Shown here one piece after another: positions 8,594 to 17,530 of a stretch of 64,000 nt of DNA. The stretch is taken from the NCBI GenBank assembly GCA_026707405.1, contig JAPOWW010000002.1, positions 1 to 64,000 of the forward strand, in the 5' to 3' direction. The position numbers were made by a program, and so were the translations under genes. Position 1 is the first letter of the stretch; every line of letters starts with the position of its first letter. Under the pieces are notes generated by a model, which saw nothing but the letters and a program-made list of their open reading frames with translations, was not told the DNA's origin and ran no database searches. The DNA comes from Chloroflexota bacterium (GTDB taxonomy: Bacteria > Chloroflexota > UBA11872 > VXNJ01).

Positions 8594-9445
8594 ATGCGGG
8601 AAATCAAGATAGGGCACAGTCCCGACGCCGACGACGCCTACATGTTCTACGCGATCACCCACGGGATCGTCAGCATTGACGGGCCTGAGCCGGCGGGACA
8701 TTCGGAAGTCCTGGAGGACATTCAAAGCCTGAACGCTCGGTCAATGCGGGGCGAGCTTGAAATGACGGCTATATCGGCGGCGGTCTATCCGCAAGTCGCC
8801 GACAGGTACCGAATACTCTCGTGCGGCGCGTCGATGGGTCTCGGCTACGGACCGATAGTAGTGTCGAACCGCGATCGTTCCGTCGAAAGCCTGCGGGGCG
8901 GGAGGGTTGCGATGCCCGGCGTAAATACCACTGCGTTCATGCTCTCCAAGATCTTCTTGCCCGAGGTTCAAGCCGTGCAGCTTCCATTCGACACCGTGAT
9001 GGATCCTGTTGCCGCAGGCGAGCTTGACGCCGCGGTGGTGATACACGAAGGGCAGTTGACCTACGTCGATGCCGGCCTGACGAAAATGTTGGACTTGGGT
9101 GAAAGATGGTATGACGATACCGGACTCCCACTCCCGCTGGGGCTGGACTGCGTAAGGCGCGACCTGGGCGATGAGTGGCACGTTGCCCTGGGCAGGGCGC
9201 TTCGGGCAAGCATCGACGCGGCCTTCGCGAACAACGCAGACGCGGTTGACTACGCGCTGGAATTCGGTCGCGGCATCGACGCCGAGCGGGGCGAGAAATT
9301 CGCCAAGATGTACGTCAACGAGTTGACCGTCGACATGGGCGCTGACGGTGAAGCGGCATTGCGCGAACTGTATTCACGCGCTCACTGGCACGGCATTATC
9401 TCCGAAATACCGCCGCTCGATATCGTCCGCGTCCCACCCAGCTAG
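8594..9445 (+). CDS. mqnD: 1,4-dihydroxy-6-naphthoate synthase
   Basis: Last committed futalosine step, releasing 1,4-dihydroxy-6-naphthoate from the cyclic precursor. It opens with IKIGHSPDADDAYMFYAI, the MqnD version of the family N-terminus, and has a second lobe with GVNTTAFMLSKIF and DAAVVIHEGQL. 283 aa is normal. It is the last gene of the tetR-mqnEACD run. Genes for aminofutalosine deaminase, the nucleosidase (MqnB/MTAN), the prenyltransferase and the decarboxylase are not in this window. Confidence 0.9.
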   Translation: MREIKIGHSPDADDAYMFYAITHGIVSIDGPEPAGHSEVLEDIQSLNARSMRGELEMTAISAAVYPQVADRYRILSCGASMGLGYGPIVVSNRDRSVESLRGGRVAMPGVNTTAFMLSKIFLPEVQAVQLPFDTVMDPVAAGELDAAVVIHEGQLTYVDAGLTKMLDLGERWYDDTGLPLPLGLDCVRRDLGDEWHVALGRALRASIDAAFANNADAVDYALEFGRGIDAERGEKFAKMYVNELTVDMGADGEAALRELYSRAHWHGIISEIPPLDIVRVPPS

Positions 9446-9638
9446 TCCCCTCCGCTCCTCAAGGCTATCGGCCTTTGCCTCCGTGTATCTTGCAGGTTTC
9501 CGCAGGCGACGACCGCATCTCCGTATTAACCTGTGAGAGAGCCGACCTGCTCACGTCCGGCAGCGTGACAAATCGCGATTCGGGCGCAAACGCTTAAACT
9601 TCGTTCCGTACGTCGGCAGAATCGAAAGGGAAACGCCA

Positions 9639-10655
9639 GTGAAGGGGCAACGGATCGTATTCGTGGACGAGCGAGTCGTCGAGATTGAAGATTATGAAGT
9701 CGGAGCGCCGTCCGAGGACCAGGTTCTGGTCAAAACTACCGCCAGCCTGATAAGCGCCGGTACCGAGACGACCATGCTCGCCCTGCCGCTTGACAGTCCT
9801 CGGGCGCTGACCGACGTTCCATGGCCCGCGTATCCGGGCTACTCGAACGTCGGCGAGGTGATCGAGGTGGGAGGAAACGTCGAGGGCTTTGCGCCCGGCG
9901 ACAGGGTGCTGACGATGGGCATCCATTCGACGTACACGATGCTCGACCTGGGCGGCGATCGTCCTGACTACATCGAGAAGGTGCCTGAGTCGATATCGGA
10001 CGTGTCGGCGACGTTTGGAATTCTCGGCAGCGTCGCCATACATGGCTTTCGCAACATCTCAACGCAGATTGGCGACTCGTGCGCCGTGATCGGCCAGGGA
10101 GTGGTCGGACAGCTCGTCGGTCAACTCGCGCGAATAGGGGGATGCTGCCCGGTGATTGGTGTCGATCTCTTTTCGGAGCGGCTCGAGTTCTCACGGGAGA
10201 GCGGCTTCGACCACGTTGTCGACGCCTCCTCGCGCGATACCGAAGAAGCGATCATGGAGCTTACCGAGGGGCGTGGCGTGGACCTGGGGCTGGAGGCGAC
10301 GCGGAACCCGGCCACGCTCAAGACGCTCTTGAAGATCGGGGCGCTGGGCGGGAATATCGTGATTGTCGGAAGCCTGCCGGGTACCGTGGATATCTCCCTA
10401 TGGACCGAGCTGCAGCACAAAGAGCTTTCGATTCACGGTATCTGGCAGCCCAGGGCTCCCATCGACGGCAATCATTACTACCCCTGGACGCAGCGCCGCA
10501 ACCGGCGTGTGATACTGGACCTCATCGCCGACGGCCGCCTGAAAGTGGACCACTTGGTTACGCATCGCCCGCGGATCGAAGAAGCGGCCGCGACTTACGA
10601 GATGATCCTCCGCGGCGGCACCGACTGGATGGGGATCGCTTTCGACTGGACGTAG
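9639..10655 (+). CDS. Medium-chain dehydrogenase/reductase lacking the catalytic-zinc Cys
   Basis: GroES-like N-terminal domain plus a Rossmann domain with GQGVVGQLVGQLARI. Where zinc-dependent alcohol dehydrogenases have the catalytic Cys (G-x-C-x-x-D), this protein reads LISAGTET, as in BchC-like and other zinc-independent members, and no structural four-Cys lobe is seen. It probably reduces or oxidises a sugar, lactone or ketone with NAD(P). GTG 9639 follows GAAAGGG. It is convergent with the sugar ABC importer, 11 bases away, and lies at the left edge of the carbohydrate block, suggesting a sugar role (inference). Confidence 0.8.
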   Translation: MKGQRIVFVDERVVEIEDYEVGAPSEDQVLVKTTASLISAGTETTMLALPLDSPRALTDVPWPAYPGYSNVGEVIEVGGNVEGFAPGDRVLTMGIHSTYTMLDLGGDRPDYIEKVPESISDVSATFGILGSVAIHGFRNISTQIGDSCAVIGQGVVGQLVGQLARIGGCCPVIGVDLFSERLEFSRESGFDHVVDASSRDTEEAIMELTEGRGVDLGLEATRNPATLKTLLKIGALGGNIVIVGSLPGTVDISLWTELQHKELSIHGIWQPRAPIDGNHYYPWTQRRNRRVILDLIADGRLKVDHLVTHRPRIEEAAATYEMILRGGTDWMGIAFDWT

Positions 10656-10666
10656 ACGGTTAGCGG

Positions 10667-11563
10667 CTATCCCTTGAGACCCGAAAGGGTTATGCCGCCA
10701 ATTATGTAGCGCTGAACCAGTAGGAACAGTGCGATCAAGGGAAGAGTGCCCAGCGTGGTCGCGGCCAGTATGTTGGGCCAATAGGTCCACGTGGTCGATC
10801 TAAACAGCGCTATCCCCACGGTAAGCGGGTATTTGTCCCAGTCCTTCAGGACGATCAGCGGCCAGACGTACGAGCTCCATTGGAAGATGAAGATGAATAG
10901 GCCCAGGGTCAGGAGCGCGGGCTTGGCCAGCGGGACGATTATCTGCCAGAAGATTCTGAATGTAGTCGCGCCGTCTATGCGCGCGGCATCCTCCAGTTCG
11001 CTCGGAATGTTCAGGAAGAATTGCCTGAGAAGGAAGATCCCGAACGCGCCAGCGAATCCGGGTAGCATCACGCCGACGTAAGTGTTGGCCAGTCCGAACC
11101 AGTAGACGATTAGGTAGGAGGGGATTAGCACGACGCTATAGGGCAGCATCAAGGTCGCGAGAACGAGAACGAACAATACGTCGCGGCCCCGGAAACTGAG
11201 TCGGGCGAATGCAAACGCCGCCAGCGCGTCGACGAGGAGCTGGCCCGCAACACCTACGACGGCGAAGATGGTGCTGTTCTTCAGGTAGATGTGGACCCTC
11301 CCGATTCCGAGAGCGGCGCGCATTGCGTCGAGCGAAAACTGCTCGGGGATTAGTCGGTAAGGATCGGTGTAAAAGCCCTCGTTCGTCTTGAAGGCATTGC
11401 CGACCATCCAGAAATAGGGATAGAGGAAGACGAGGGCGGTGACGATCAGGATGGTATAGACGACCGTCATCTTGGAGATGTTCCCGACCCACCAGGCGGT
11501 TGAGTGGCGCTCTTTTACCAGTTGCCCCGCTTCGGCTCGGGATGAAACGCCCGCTATCCTCAA
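10667..11563 (-). CDS. Sugar ABC transporter permease (MalG/UgpE type)
   Basis: Inner-membrane permease with about six transmembrane helices (first YTILIVTALVFLYPYFW) and the cytoplasmic EAA loop EDAARIDGATTFRIFWQIIV, which contacts the ATPase. It belongs to the CUT1 carbohydrate importers; the length (298 aa) is typical. The start is TTG 11563, supported by GGAAGGAG 9 bases upstream; the next Met is inside the first helix region. It is the last gene of the SBP-permease-permease unit. No ATPase gene is nearby, so a shared MsmK/UgpC-type ATPase encoded elsewhere is likely. Confidence 0.92.
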   Translation of the reverse strand: MRIAGVSSRAEAGQLVKERHSTAWWVGNISKMTVVYTILIVTALVFLYPYFWMVGNAFKTNEGFYTDPYRLIPEQFSLDAMRAALGIGRVHIYLKNSTIFAVVGVAGQLLVDALAAFAFARLSFRGRDVLFVLVLATLMLPYSVVLIPSYLIVYWFGLANTYVGVMLPGFAGAFGIFLLRQFFLNIPSELEDAARIDGATTFRIFWQIIVPLAKPALLTLGLFIFIFQWSSYVWPLIVLKDWDKYPLTVGIALFRSTTWTYWPNILAATTLGTLPLIALFLLVQRYIIGGITLSGLKG

Positions 11564-11588
11564 CTGGTCTCGCTCCTTCCGTCGTCCA

Positions 11589-12503
11589 TCAGTAGAGCTG
11601 CTGCGAGCGGAAGATTCTCATCTGGATCGCCGTGAAAAACGCTATCGCGGCGAACAGATACCATGCCATCGCGGACGCATAGCCCATGTGGAAGAATTCG
11701 AAACCCTGCTTGTAGATAAGCGCCTGCATGACTTCGGTGGAGTTGTCCGGTCCGCCTCTGGTCATCAAGTAGACCTGATCGAAAACCTGGAACGCTCCGA
11801 TCGCCAGAATCACCACGACGAAAATCAGGGTATTTCGCAGCAATGGCAACGTAATGTGCCAGAAGCGCTGAAAAACGTTGGCCCCGTCGACCTCGGAGGC
11901 GTCGTAGTAGATCTGGGGAATGTCGGCCAGCCCTGCCATGAATATCACCATGTAGTAGCCCACGTGTGCCCAGACGGACATGATGATGATCGCGAATGGC
12001 GCCATGACCGGGTCCATAAGCCAGTTCGGCGTCGGCAGCCCCAGCTTCTCGAGGACAATGTTGAACGACCCGGTGGGCTCGAATAGCCAAATCCAGAGGA
12101 ACGAGAGGACTACCAACGGCGTCAGCGTCGGAATGAAGAAAATCGTCCGAAAGACCGCCCTGCCCTGCCGGGCCTCGTTGCCGATGAGCGCGAGCAGCAA
12201 CCCGAGTCCCGTTATGGCCGGGACGACGATAGCCGCATATCTGGCAGTGTTCCTGAAAGCCTTGCCGAAGACCGGATCGTCGAGCGCTTTGGCGTAGTTG
12301 TCAAGCCCGACCCAAGGCCTTTCATCCCGCAGGAAAGTCCATTCGTGGAAGCTGATCCACAGGGAGACGACGATCGCGACTATGGAGAATATGACCAGCA
12401 GGATTACGGCTGGGCCGGCGAAGCTGTAGCCCAAGGCATCCCGCTGAAGATCTCGCAGCCAACCGGGCCGGGGTCGACTCTCGGACGTACGGGCAATCTG
12501 CAT
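11589..12503 (-). CDS. Sugar ABC transporter permease (MalF/UgpA type)
   Basis: Partner permease of the CUT1 importer. Six transmembrane segments are visible, beginning GYSFAGPAVILLVIFSIVAI, and the EAA loop reads YDASEVDGANVFQRFWHITL. Length 304 aa. A short Arg-rich N-terminus precedes the first helix, as expected for the cytosolic side. It is separated from the binding-protein gene by 77 bases that hold a strong hairpin, and from the next permease by 25 bases. Substrate is probably an oligosaccharide or glycerol-phosphate-like compound; this cannot be settled from sequence. Confidence 0.93.
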   Translation of the reverse strand: MQIARTSESRPRPGWLRDLQRDALGYSFAGPAVILLVIFSIVAIVVSLWISFHEWTFLRDERPWVGLDNYAKALDDPVFGKAFRNTARYAAIVVPAITGLGLLLALIGNEARQGRAVFRTIFFIPTLTPLVVLSFLWIWLFEPTGSFNIVLEKLGLPTPNWLMDPVMAPFAIIIMSVWAHVGYYMVIFMAGLADIPQIYYDASEVDGANVFQRFWHITLPLLRNTLIFVVVILAIGAFQVFDQVYLMTRGGPDNSTEVMQALIYKQGFEFFHMGYASAMAWYLFAAIAFFTAIQMRIFRSQQLY

Positions 12504-12533
12504 GGGGGTTCTCGACTACAAGAATGTGCCGAA

Positions 12534-12562
12534 AGAGGGCGCGAGCATTGCCCGCGCCCTCT
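12534..12562 (-). terminator. Intercistronic hairpin after the binding-protein gene
   Basis: AGAGGGCGCG (12534-12543), a 9-base loop, then its exact complement (12553-12562): a perfect 10-bp GC-rich stem between the stop of the binding protein and the start of the first permease. On the coding strand only TTT follows, so it is more likely a partial terminator or mRNA-stabilising element than a full stop. Confidence 0.7.
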
Positions 12563-12580
12563 CCAGGCCGCTGATCTCGC

Positions 12581-13996
12581 CTATCCCATCATCTCCGCGG
12601 CTTTGCCGAGAATTTCGTTGATCCCCGTCTCCATGTCGGCAACACCCGCGCCGACTTCTCGCTGACCGATCATCATGCCTTCCATGATCGGCGTGTAGGT
12701 GTTGTTCACTTCACTGAAGCGAACGTACGGCCAGGCGCCGCCATCCTCGAGCATGGTCGGCAAGTTCTTGAGCTGCGGGACCCTTTGCGTCTGGATCTTC
12801 CACTCGTTGGTCTCGTAGAAGTCCAGCCGCGGGCTGGGGAAGTCCATGAGTTGCAGCTTCTTGATTTGCTGCTCCAGGCCCGCCTGCCAGGCGATGAAGT
12901 CCCAAGCGTCGTCTTTGTGCCTGGCCTTGGTGGGCAAGGCGTGGAGATTGGTGAACGCGACCGTGCGCATCTTCGAGCCGCCAGGCCCCTTCGGTATGCC
13001 CATCAGATCGAACTTCAGCCCCGGTACGTCGGTGCGCATCTTGCTGATCGCCCAGTGACCGTTCTGCGCAATGGACGCCTGACCCTGTTGAAAGAGGTTC
13101 ACGTCGGGCCGCTCGGCCACGATGGGAATCGAAATGTTGTGGTCGTTGAGCGCGGCAAGGTGCCAATCGACCATCTTCATGGCGGCGTCGTTCTGGTTGA
13201 AGGCTACCTTCGTCTCGCCCGGCGCGTAGAACTCCGCGTCCTGGCAGTACAGCCACGAGCAGAAGTACTCCATGTGGGGGCGGATGATCAGGAACCCGGA
13301 ACGTGTGACCTTGTCGCCGTCGCGCTGGGTCAGCTGCTGCGACGCTTCGAGCAGCATGTCCCAATCCCATTGCGAGGTGCTCTCGAAGGCGGGATCGAGA
13401 CCCGCTTCCTCGAAATGCGCGACGTTGTAGTAGAGCGCTCTTCCGTCGAAACCTTCCCACGGAATCGCGAACCATTTGCCCTGAGAGTTTCTATAGGGCG
13501 TCGTCGCTGGCATGAAGGTCGACTCGGCCATGTCAGGCGTCGTCTTGATGAACTCGCTCAGTTCCTCGAGCGTACCTTGGTCCCACAGATCGCGGGCAAA
13601 CGCGATTGAGGAGTGGAAAACGTCGGGAACGTCCCCGGCGGCCACGCCCGCAAGGTATTTCTTGATCATGTCGCCCCAGGGGACGTATTCAACCTCCAGC
13701 GTCACCCACGGGCTGGTGTTCGAGAATGTGCGAATGTGCTCGTCCCAAGCCTGGAAAGGAAGTCCGATGGTGGGGGCCCACCAGCTTTGCATCACAATGG
13801 TGACGTTGTCGCGTTGCGGAGTCTGCTCCGGGACAGTGACAGTGACGATCTTCTCCTGGACGACCGCGACTTCCTTGACTACTTCAACCACCTGCGTTTC
13901 GCCGCAGCCTGCCAGCGCGGCCACGACCGCGCCGGAACCCGCTACGAGTCCAAGCGCCTTCAACGCTTTACGGCGAGAGACTTTGCTTTCGTTCAT
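12581..13996 (-). CDS. Sugar ABC transporter substrate-binding lipoprotein
   Basis: Extracytoplasmic binding protein of the CUT1 importer. The N-terminus has a twin-arginine motif (SRRKALK, residues 7-13), a hydrophobic stretch and a lipobox ALAGC with Cys31, so it is probably exported by Tat and lipid-anchored. A V/E/K-rich linker (VVEVVKEVAVVQEKIVTV) follows, a trait frequent in Chloroflexota lipoproteins. The body is an extracellular solute-binding protein family 1 fold (for example PDVFHSSIAFARDLWDQG, IAQNGHWAISKM). 471 aa. First gene of the importer operon. A hexosamine-containing substrate is possible given the GH20-like gene divergently placed at 14276. Confidence 0.92.
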   Translation of the reverse strand: MNESKVSRRKALKALGLVAGSGAVVAALAGCGETQVVEVVKEVAVVQEKIVTVTVPEQTPQRDNVTIVMQSWWAPTIGLPFQAWDEHIRTFSNTSPWVTLEVEYVPWGDMIKKYLAGVAAGDVPDVFHSSIAFARDLWDQGTLEELSEFIKTTPDMAESTFMPATTPYRNSQGKWFAIPWEGFDGRALYYNVAHFEEAGLDPAFESTSQWDWDMLLEASQQLTQRDGDKVTRSGFLIIRPHMEYFCSWLYCQDAEFYAPGETKVAFNQNDAAMKMVDWHLAALNDHNISIPIVAERPDVNLFQQGQASIAQNGHWAISKMRTDVPGLKFDLMGIPKGPGGSKMRTVAFTNLHALPTKARHKDDAWDFIAWQAGLEQQIKKLQLMDFPSPRLDFYETNEWKIQTQRVPQLKNLPTMLEDGGAWPYVRFSEVNNTYTPIMEGMMIGQREVGAGVADMETGINEILGKAAEMMG

Positions 13997-14275
13997 GAGT
14001 TACCTCCGCGATCTCGACCCGGGGTCGTCGATATTGATGACGCCTGAATACTAATCTATATGGCGTCGCTAATGCATCGCGGCGTGTCGGGTTTGACTTC
14101 ACACTCGATCATTTCGGAGCCGTTTTCACTTGAGATTCGTTGTCGGGTCCTTCACCAAACGAGCGCGGCGCCTCGTATTTGGCGGGCTCGCCTGATGGCG
14201 ATGGCTCGTGGATCGGATAAGGTCTCAGTGGAAGTTGGTCGCGTGACTTAACGCAAGGCGAATCGAGGTCCGCCC

Positions 14276-16162
14276 GTGAATAACGAATTCGTTCTTCTAC
14301 CAGAGCCGCAGCAGAGCATCCGGCTCGACGGAGTCTTGGAGGTCGGGGCGGGCGGTTTGATAAGCGTCGGCGCCCGGCCTGTGGCTGGCCTCCACCGGGC
14401 TGCCCGCATGCTCCAGGAGGCGCTTTCCATGGTCGGTCCGCGATGGCAGTTGACCCCGGCAGGGGCGGAAACGGACGCCGATGTCCGGGCGTCTATCGCG
14501 ATCAATCCGTACCACGTGCCCCGCGCCCAAGGCTACAGGATCACCATTGAATCGGACTTCCTCGGAATCGTGGCCGCCGACGAAGCCGGGGCTTTCTACG
14601 CGGCGGCGACGATGCGGCAAATCGCGGAGCAGTTCCGCGGCACCGGGAGATTGCCTTGCCTTCGAATAAACGACTGGCCGGACTTTCTCACCCGTGGAGT
14701 GATGCACGACATCAGCAAGGACAAGATTCCAACGCTCGAAACAATCTTCGGGTTGGTCGACATGCTGGCCGGGCTGAAGGTCAACCAGTTTCAGTTGCAC
14801 AGCGAAAACGCGTTTGCTTACCGTGACCATAAGACCGTCTGGGCCGACGGCACGCCCGTAACGGGCGACGACATCCTGGCGCTGGACGAGTTCTGCCGGG
14901 AGCGCCATATCGATCTCGTCGCGAATCAGAACTCGTTCGGTCACTTCGAGCGCTGGTTCGAACATGCCGAGTATCTGCCGCTCGCCGAGTCGCCGGAGGG
15001 CGCGGTGGACCATTGGGGGACCGGCAAGAACGTTCCTTATTCGCTGTGCGCCACCGATCCGAAATGCGTCGACTTCATCCGAAGTCTCTACGATGACCTG
15101 CTTCCGCACTTTTCGAGCGACCTGGTCAACGTCGGTTGCGACGAGACCGACGACCTGGGACTGGGGCGCTCCAGGGAGGCCTGTGAGGAGCATGGAAAGG
15201 GCCGCGTGTATCTCGAATTCCTCAACGAGGTATCCCGGATCGTCAAATCCCACGGACGGACGATGTTGTTTTGGGACGACATCATCGTGTGGAACTATCC
15301 GGAACTGATCCCGGACCTGCCGGCTGACGCTATCGCGCTCGAATGGGGATACCGGGCTAACCATCCGTTTGCCGAAAACGCCGGCAAGCTGGCCGACGCG
15401 GGCGTTCCGTTCTACGTGTGTCCGGGAACGGCAAGCTGGAATACGGTCGCGGGTCGGACCGACAATGCCATGGCCAACATGCTCAATGCGGCGGAGACCG
15501 GCAGATCGCTCGGAGCCGTCGGATATCTCAACACAGACTGGGGAGACCACGGGCACTGGCAGTATCTCCCGGTCTCGTATCTGGGCCTGGCCTACGGCGC
15601 GTCGGTGAGCTGGTCGCTCGACTCCAATCGCGACGTCGACATTTCACGCGCGCTTGACGTCCACGTTTTCAGGGACAGCGCGGGAGTAATGGGCAACCTG
15701 GTCCATGCGCTCGGCAACACTGACGAGGTTTCGGGTCTAAGGCGCCCGTCGACCAATGGGTCGCCTCTTGCCGAGTTGCTGCTGTTCCCGGACCCCTCGG
15801 ACCGGCGGCTGCATCCGGAGACGATAACTAGCCCGGCACTCGATACGGCGCTGGACCACGTCGACAAGGTCATGGCCCCTATTTCGCAAGCCCGTATGGA
15901 TAGGGACGACGCTTCGTTGGTCGTGGATGAATATCTGAATGCCGCGGCCGTCATGCGTCATTGCATCCACATGGCCAAGGCGCGCATCGATGCCGGCGGC
16001 GTGATTGGGTCAGTCCCCGCTTCGACAAAGGCGGAGCTTGCGTCCGACCTTAGGCCGATCATCGAAGAGCATCGCCGCCTGTGGATGGCCAGAAACCGCG
16101 CCGGCGGACTGAAGGACAGCGCCTGGCGGATGGAGCGGTGGCTGACAACCTACGGGTCATAG
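14276..16162 (+). CDS. GH20-like beta-N-acetylhexosaminidase
   Basis: Residues 1-125 form the small alpha/beta domain seen before GH20 barrels (GYRITIESDFLGIVAADEAGAFYAAATMRQI). The barrel starts at about 140 with RGVMHDISKDKIPTLETI; the catalytic Asp-Glu pair is D289-E290 in VNVGCDETDD, matching the G-x-D-E of hexosaminidases. The C-terminal 150 residues are helical and specific to this group. 628 aa, no signal peptide, so it probably acts in the cytoplasm on imported oligosaccharides. Start GTG 14276. Divergent from the importer with about 280 bases between, it likely belongs to the same catabolic unit. Exact specificity is uncertain. Confidence 0.8.
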   Translation: MNNEFVLLPEPQQSIRLDGVLEVGAGGLISVGARPVAGLHRAARMLQEALSMVGPRWQLTPAGAETDADVRASIAINPYHVPRAQGYRITIESDFLGIVAADEAGAFYAAATMRQIAEQFRGTGRLPCLRINDWPDFLTRGVMHDISKDKIPTLETIFGLVDMLAGLKVNQFQLHSENAFAYRDHKTVWADGTPVTGDDILALDEFCRERHIDLVANQNSFGHFERWFEHAEYLPLAESPEGAVDHWGTGKNVPYSLCATDPKCVDFIRSLYDDLLPHFSSDLVNVGCDETDDLGLGRSREACEEHGKGRVYLEFLNEVSRIVKSHGRTMLFWDDIIVWNYPELIPDLPADAIALEWGYRANHPFAENAGKLADAGVPFYVCPGTASWNTVAGRTDNAMANMLNAAETGRSLGAVGYLNTDWGDHGHWQYLPVSYLGLAYGASVSWSLDSNRDVDISRALDVHVFRDSAGVMGNLVHALGNTDEVSGLRRPSTNGSPLAELLLFPDPSDRRLHPETITSPALDTALDHVDKVMAPISQARMDRDDASLVVDEYLNAAAVMRHCIHMAKARIDAGGVIGSVPASTKAELASDLRPIIEEHRRLWMARNRAGGLKDSAWRMERWLTTYGS

Positions 16163-16254
16163 CCGGCTAGTCAGGGATGGAGTCTGCGTCTCACGCGGAG
16201 GCGCTGCTGCTCGCGTTGACGGCGGGATAGCCCACCCCGGCTTTAACCGTCGAG

Positions 16255-17247
16255 CTAGTCTTCGGAGTCGTCCGGATTGAGCGCTTGCTTTAGCTCGCGC
16301 CACTCCGCCCGCGACATTCCGCTCGACTTGAAGTCCACCCGCTCTCCCGCGATCATCTTGCGCACGACCGCCCATCCCTTGCTGGATAGCGGCTTTGCGC
16401 CTATTCGGTAGTCCATGAACGCGTCGTGGGTCAGCGGGAGCCAGAGCTTTAGCGTTTGCAGCATTGTCTTGGCGTACGCGCGAATCTCGTACTGCGCGTG
16501 ATCGTCCGAGCGGAGCCACAGGAAGTGCATCAGGTTGTGCAGGTCTACTTTCCAGTACCACTGCGTGTAGAAGTTCAGCGACAGATTCATGCGGGCCAGC
16601 TCGCGGGCCAGTCCCGACCGCCCTGCGTCGAGAACGTTGCCCTCGGTGTCTTCATTCAGCATGTCCTCGTAGTGGTCGTAGGCGCGTGAGGCGTCCTCCT
16701 GGAGGAGTCTCATTACGCTGGCGGCCTCGTCGCCGGTCAGCACTTCACCGCGTCCCTGCCGGTTGGACTTCGACTGCGCGGCCAGGTGCTCGGGCGCGGG
16801 TACATAGAACTCTCTGTCGAGGATCGAATAACGGGCCGAATACTCGTTGACGTTGGCTGTTCGGTGCCGTATCCACTGACGCGCTACGAAGATGGGCAGC
16901 TTGACGTGATACTTGATCTCGCACATCTCGAACGGCGTCGTATGCCAGTTTCGCATCAGATAGCGGATCAGCCCCGCGTCCTGGCGCACCCGCTTGGTTC
17001 CCCGGCCGTACGAGACCCGCGCCGCCTGGACGATTGCGGAGTCGTCGCCCATGTAGTCGATTACTCGCACGAATCCGTGGTCCAGCACCGGCAGCGGCTT
17101 GTACAGGATTTCTTCGAGCGCGGGCACGGTAGCCCGGCGCGTCTGGAAAGACTGAGACCGCAAGGCGTCGATCTCGGCCTGCTGCTCAGGGCGTAGCTTC
17201 ATTAAAGTCTCGTGCTCTGCGTATAGCGTTAGAAACGCGGTCGTCAC
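16255..17247 (-). CDS. thyX: Flavin-dependent thymidylate synthase
   Basis: Converts dUMP to dTMP using FAD, NADPH and methylene-tetrahydrofolate. The ThyX signature R-H-R-x7-S is at residues 127-137 ([11 protein letters not shown]), followed by ARYS. A second block ([20 protein letters not shown]) matches the family core. 330 aa is longer than the usual 220-310, with an extra C-terminal tail. The start is uncertain: GTG 17247 and ATG 17202 both lack a clear ribosome site. It is convergent with the hexosaminidase gene and appears to be a housekeeping insertion into the sugar block. No thyA is seen here. Confidence 0.93.
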   Translation of the reverse strand: MTTAFLTLYAEHETLMKLRPEQQAEIDALRSQSFQTRRATVPALEEILYKPLPVLDHGFVRVIDYMGDDSAIVQAARVSYGRGTKRVRQDAGLIRYLMRNWHTTPFEMCEIKYHVKLPIFVARQWIRHRTANVNEYSARYSILDREFYVPAPEHLAAQSKSNRQGRGEVLTGDEAASVMRLLQEDASRAYDHYEDMLNEDTEGNVLDAGRSGLARELARMNLSLNFYTQWYWKVDLHNLMHFLWLRSDDHAQYEIRAYAKTMLQTLKLWLPLTHDAFMDYRIGAKPLSSKGWAVVRKMIAGERVDFKSSGMSRAEWRELKQALNPDDSED

Positions 17248-17530
17248 CGCGGACGGTTAAGTGTACTTACGACCGGGATCGATTGCCGATGCCGCCTATC
17301 GGCGCTGCTCCGGGAGGCGAGTGAGATGCGGACCGATTGGACAATGCCCGCTACCCTTGGACGCTACCGGGGTGTGGGTGGAGTTGATGCAGGATTCAAC
17401 ATACAGTAAGTCGGGTCAGTCATGGTGGTTCGCCGTCACCGACTTTAACACTGGAAGAGAAGACTGCACTATCGGGACCGGTTGACTTCGAGTCGGATCT
17501 GGACTTGCCGCGCGGCGACGGGCTTACGTA

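Noticed and set aside
14048-14275. Open frame of about 63 codons between the importer and hexosaminidase genes
   Set aside because: Composition is not gene-like and no start signal is seen; the region more likely holds the two divergent promoters.
16163-16254. Possible terminator between the hexosaminidase gene and thyX
   Set aside because: Short GC pairings can be drawn, but no stem longer than 5 bp with a U-run was found on either strand.
17248-17530. Short open frame of about 74 codons before the second Gfo/Idh gene
   Set aside because: No ribosome site, no recognisable motif, and it lies in the divergent promoter region of thyX and the oxidoreductase.
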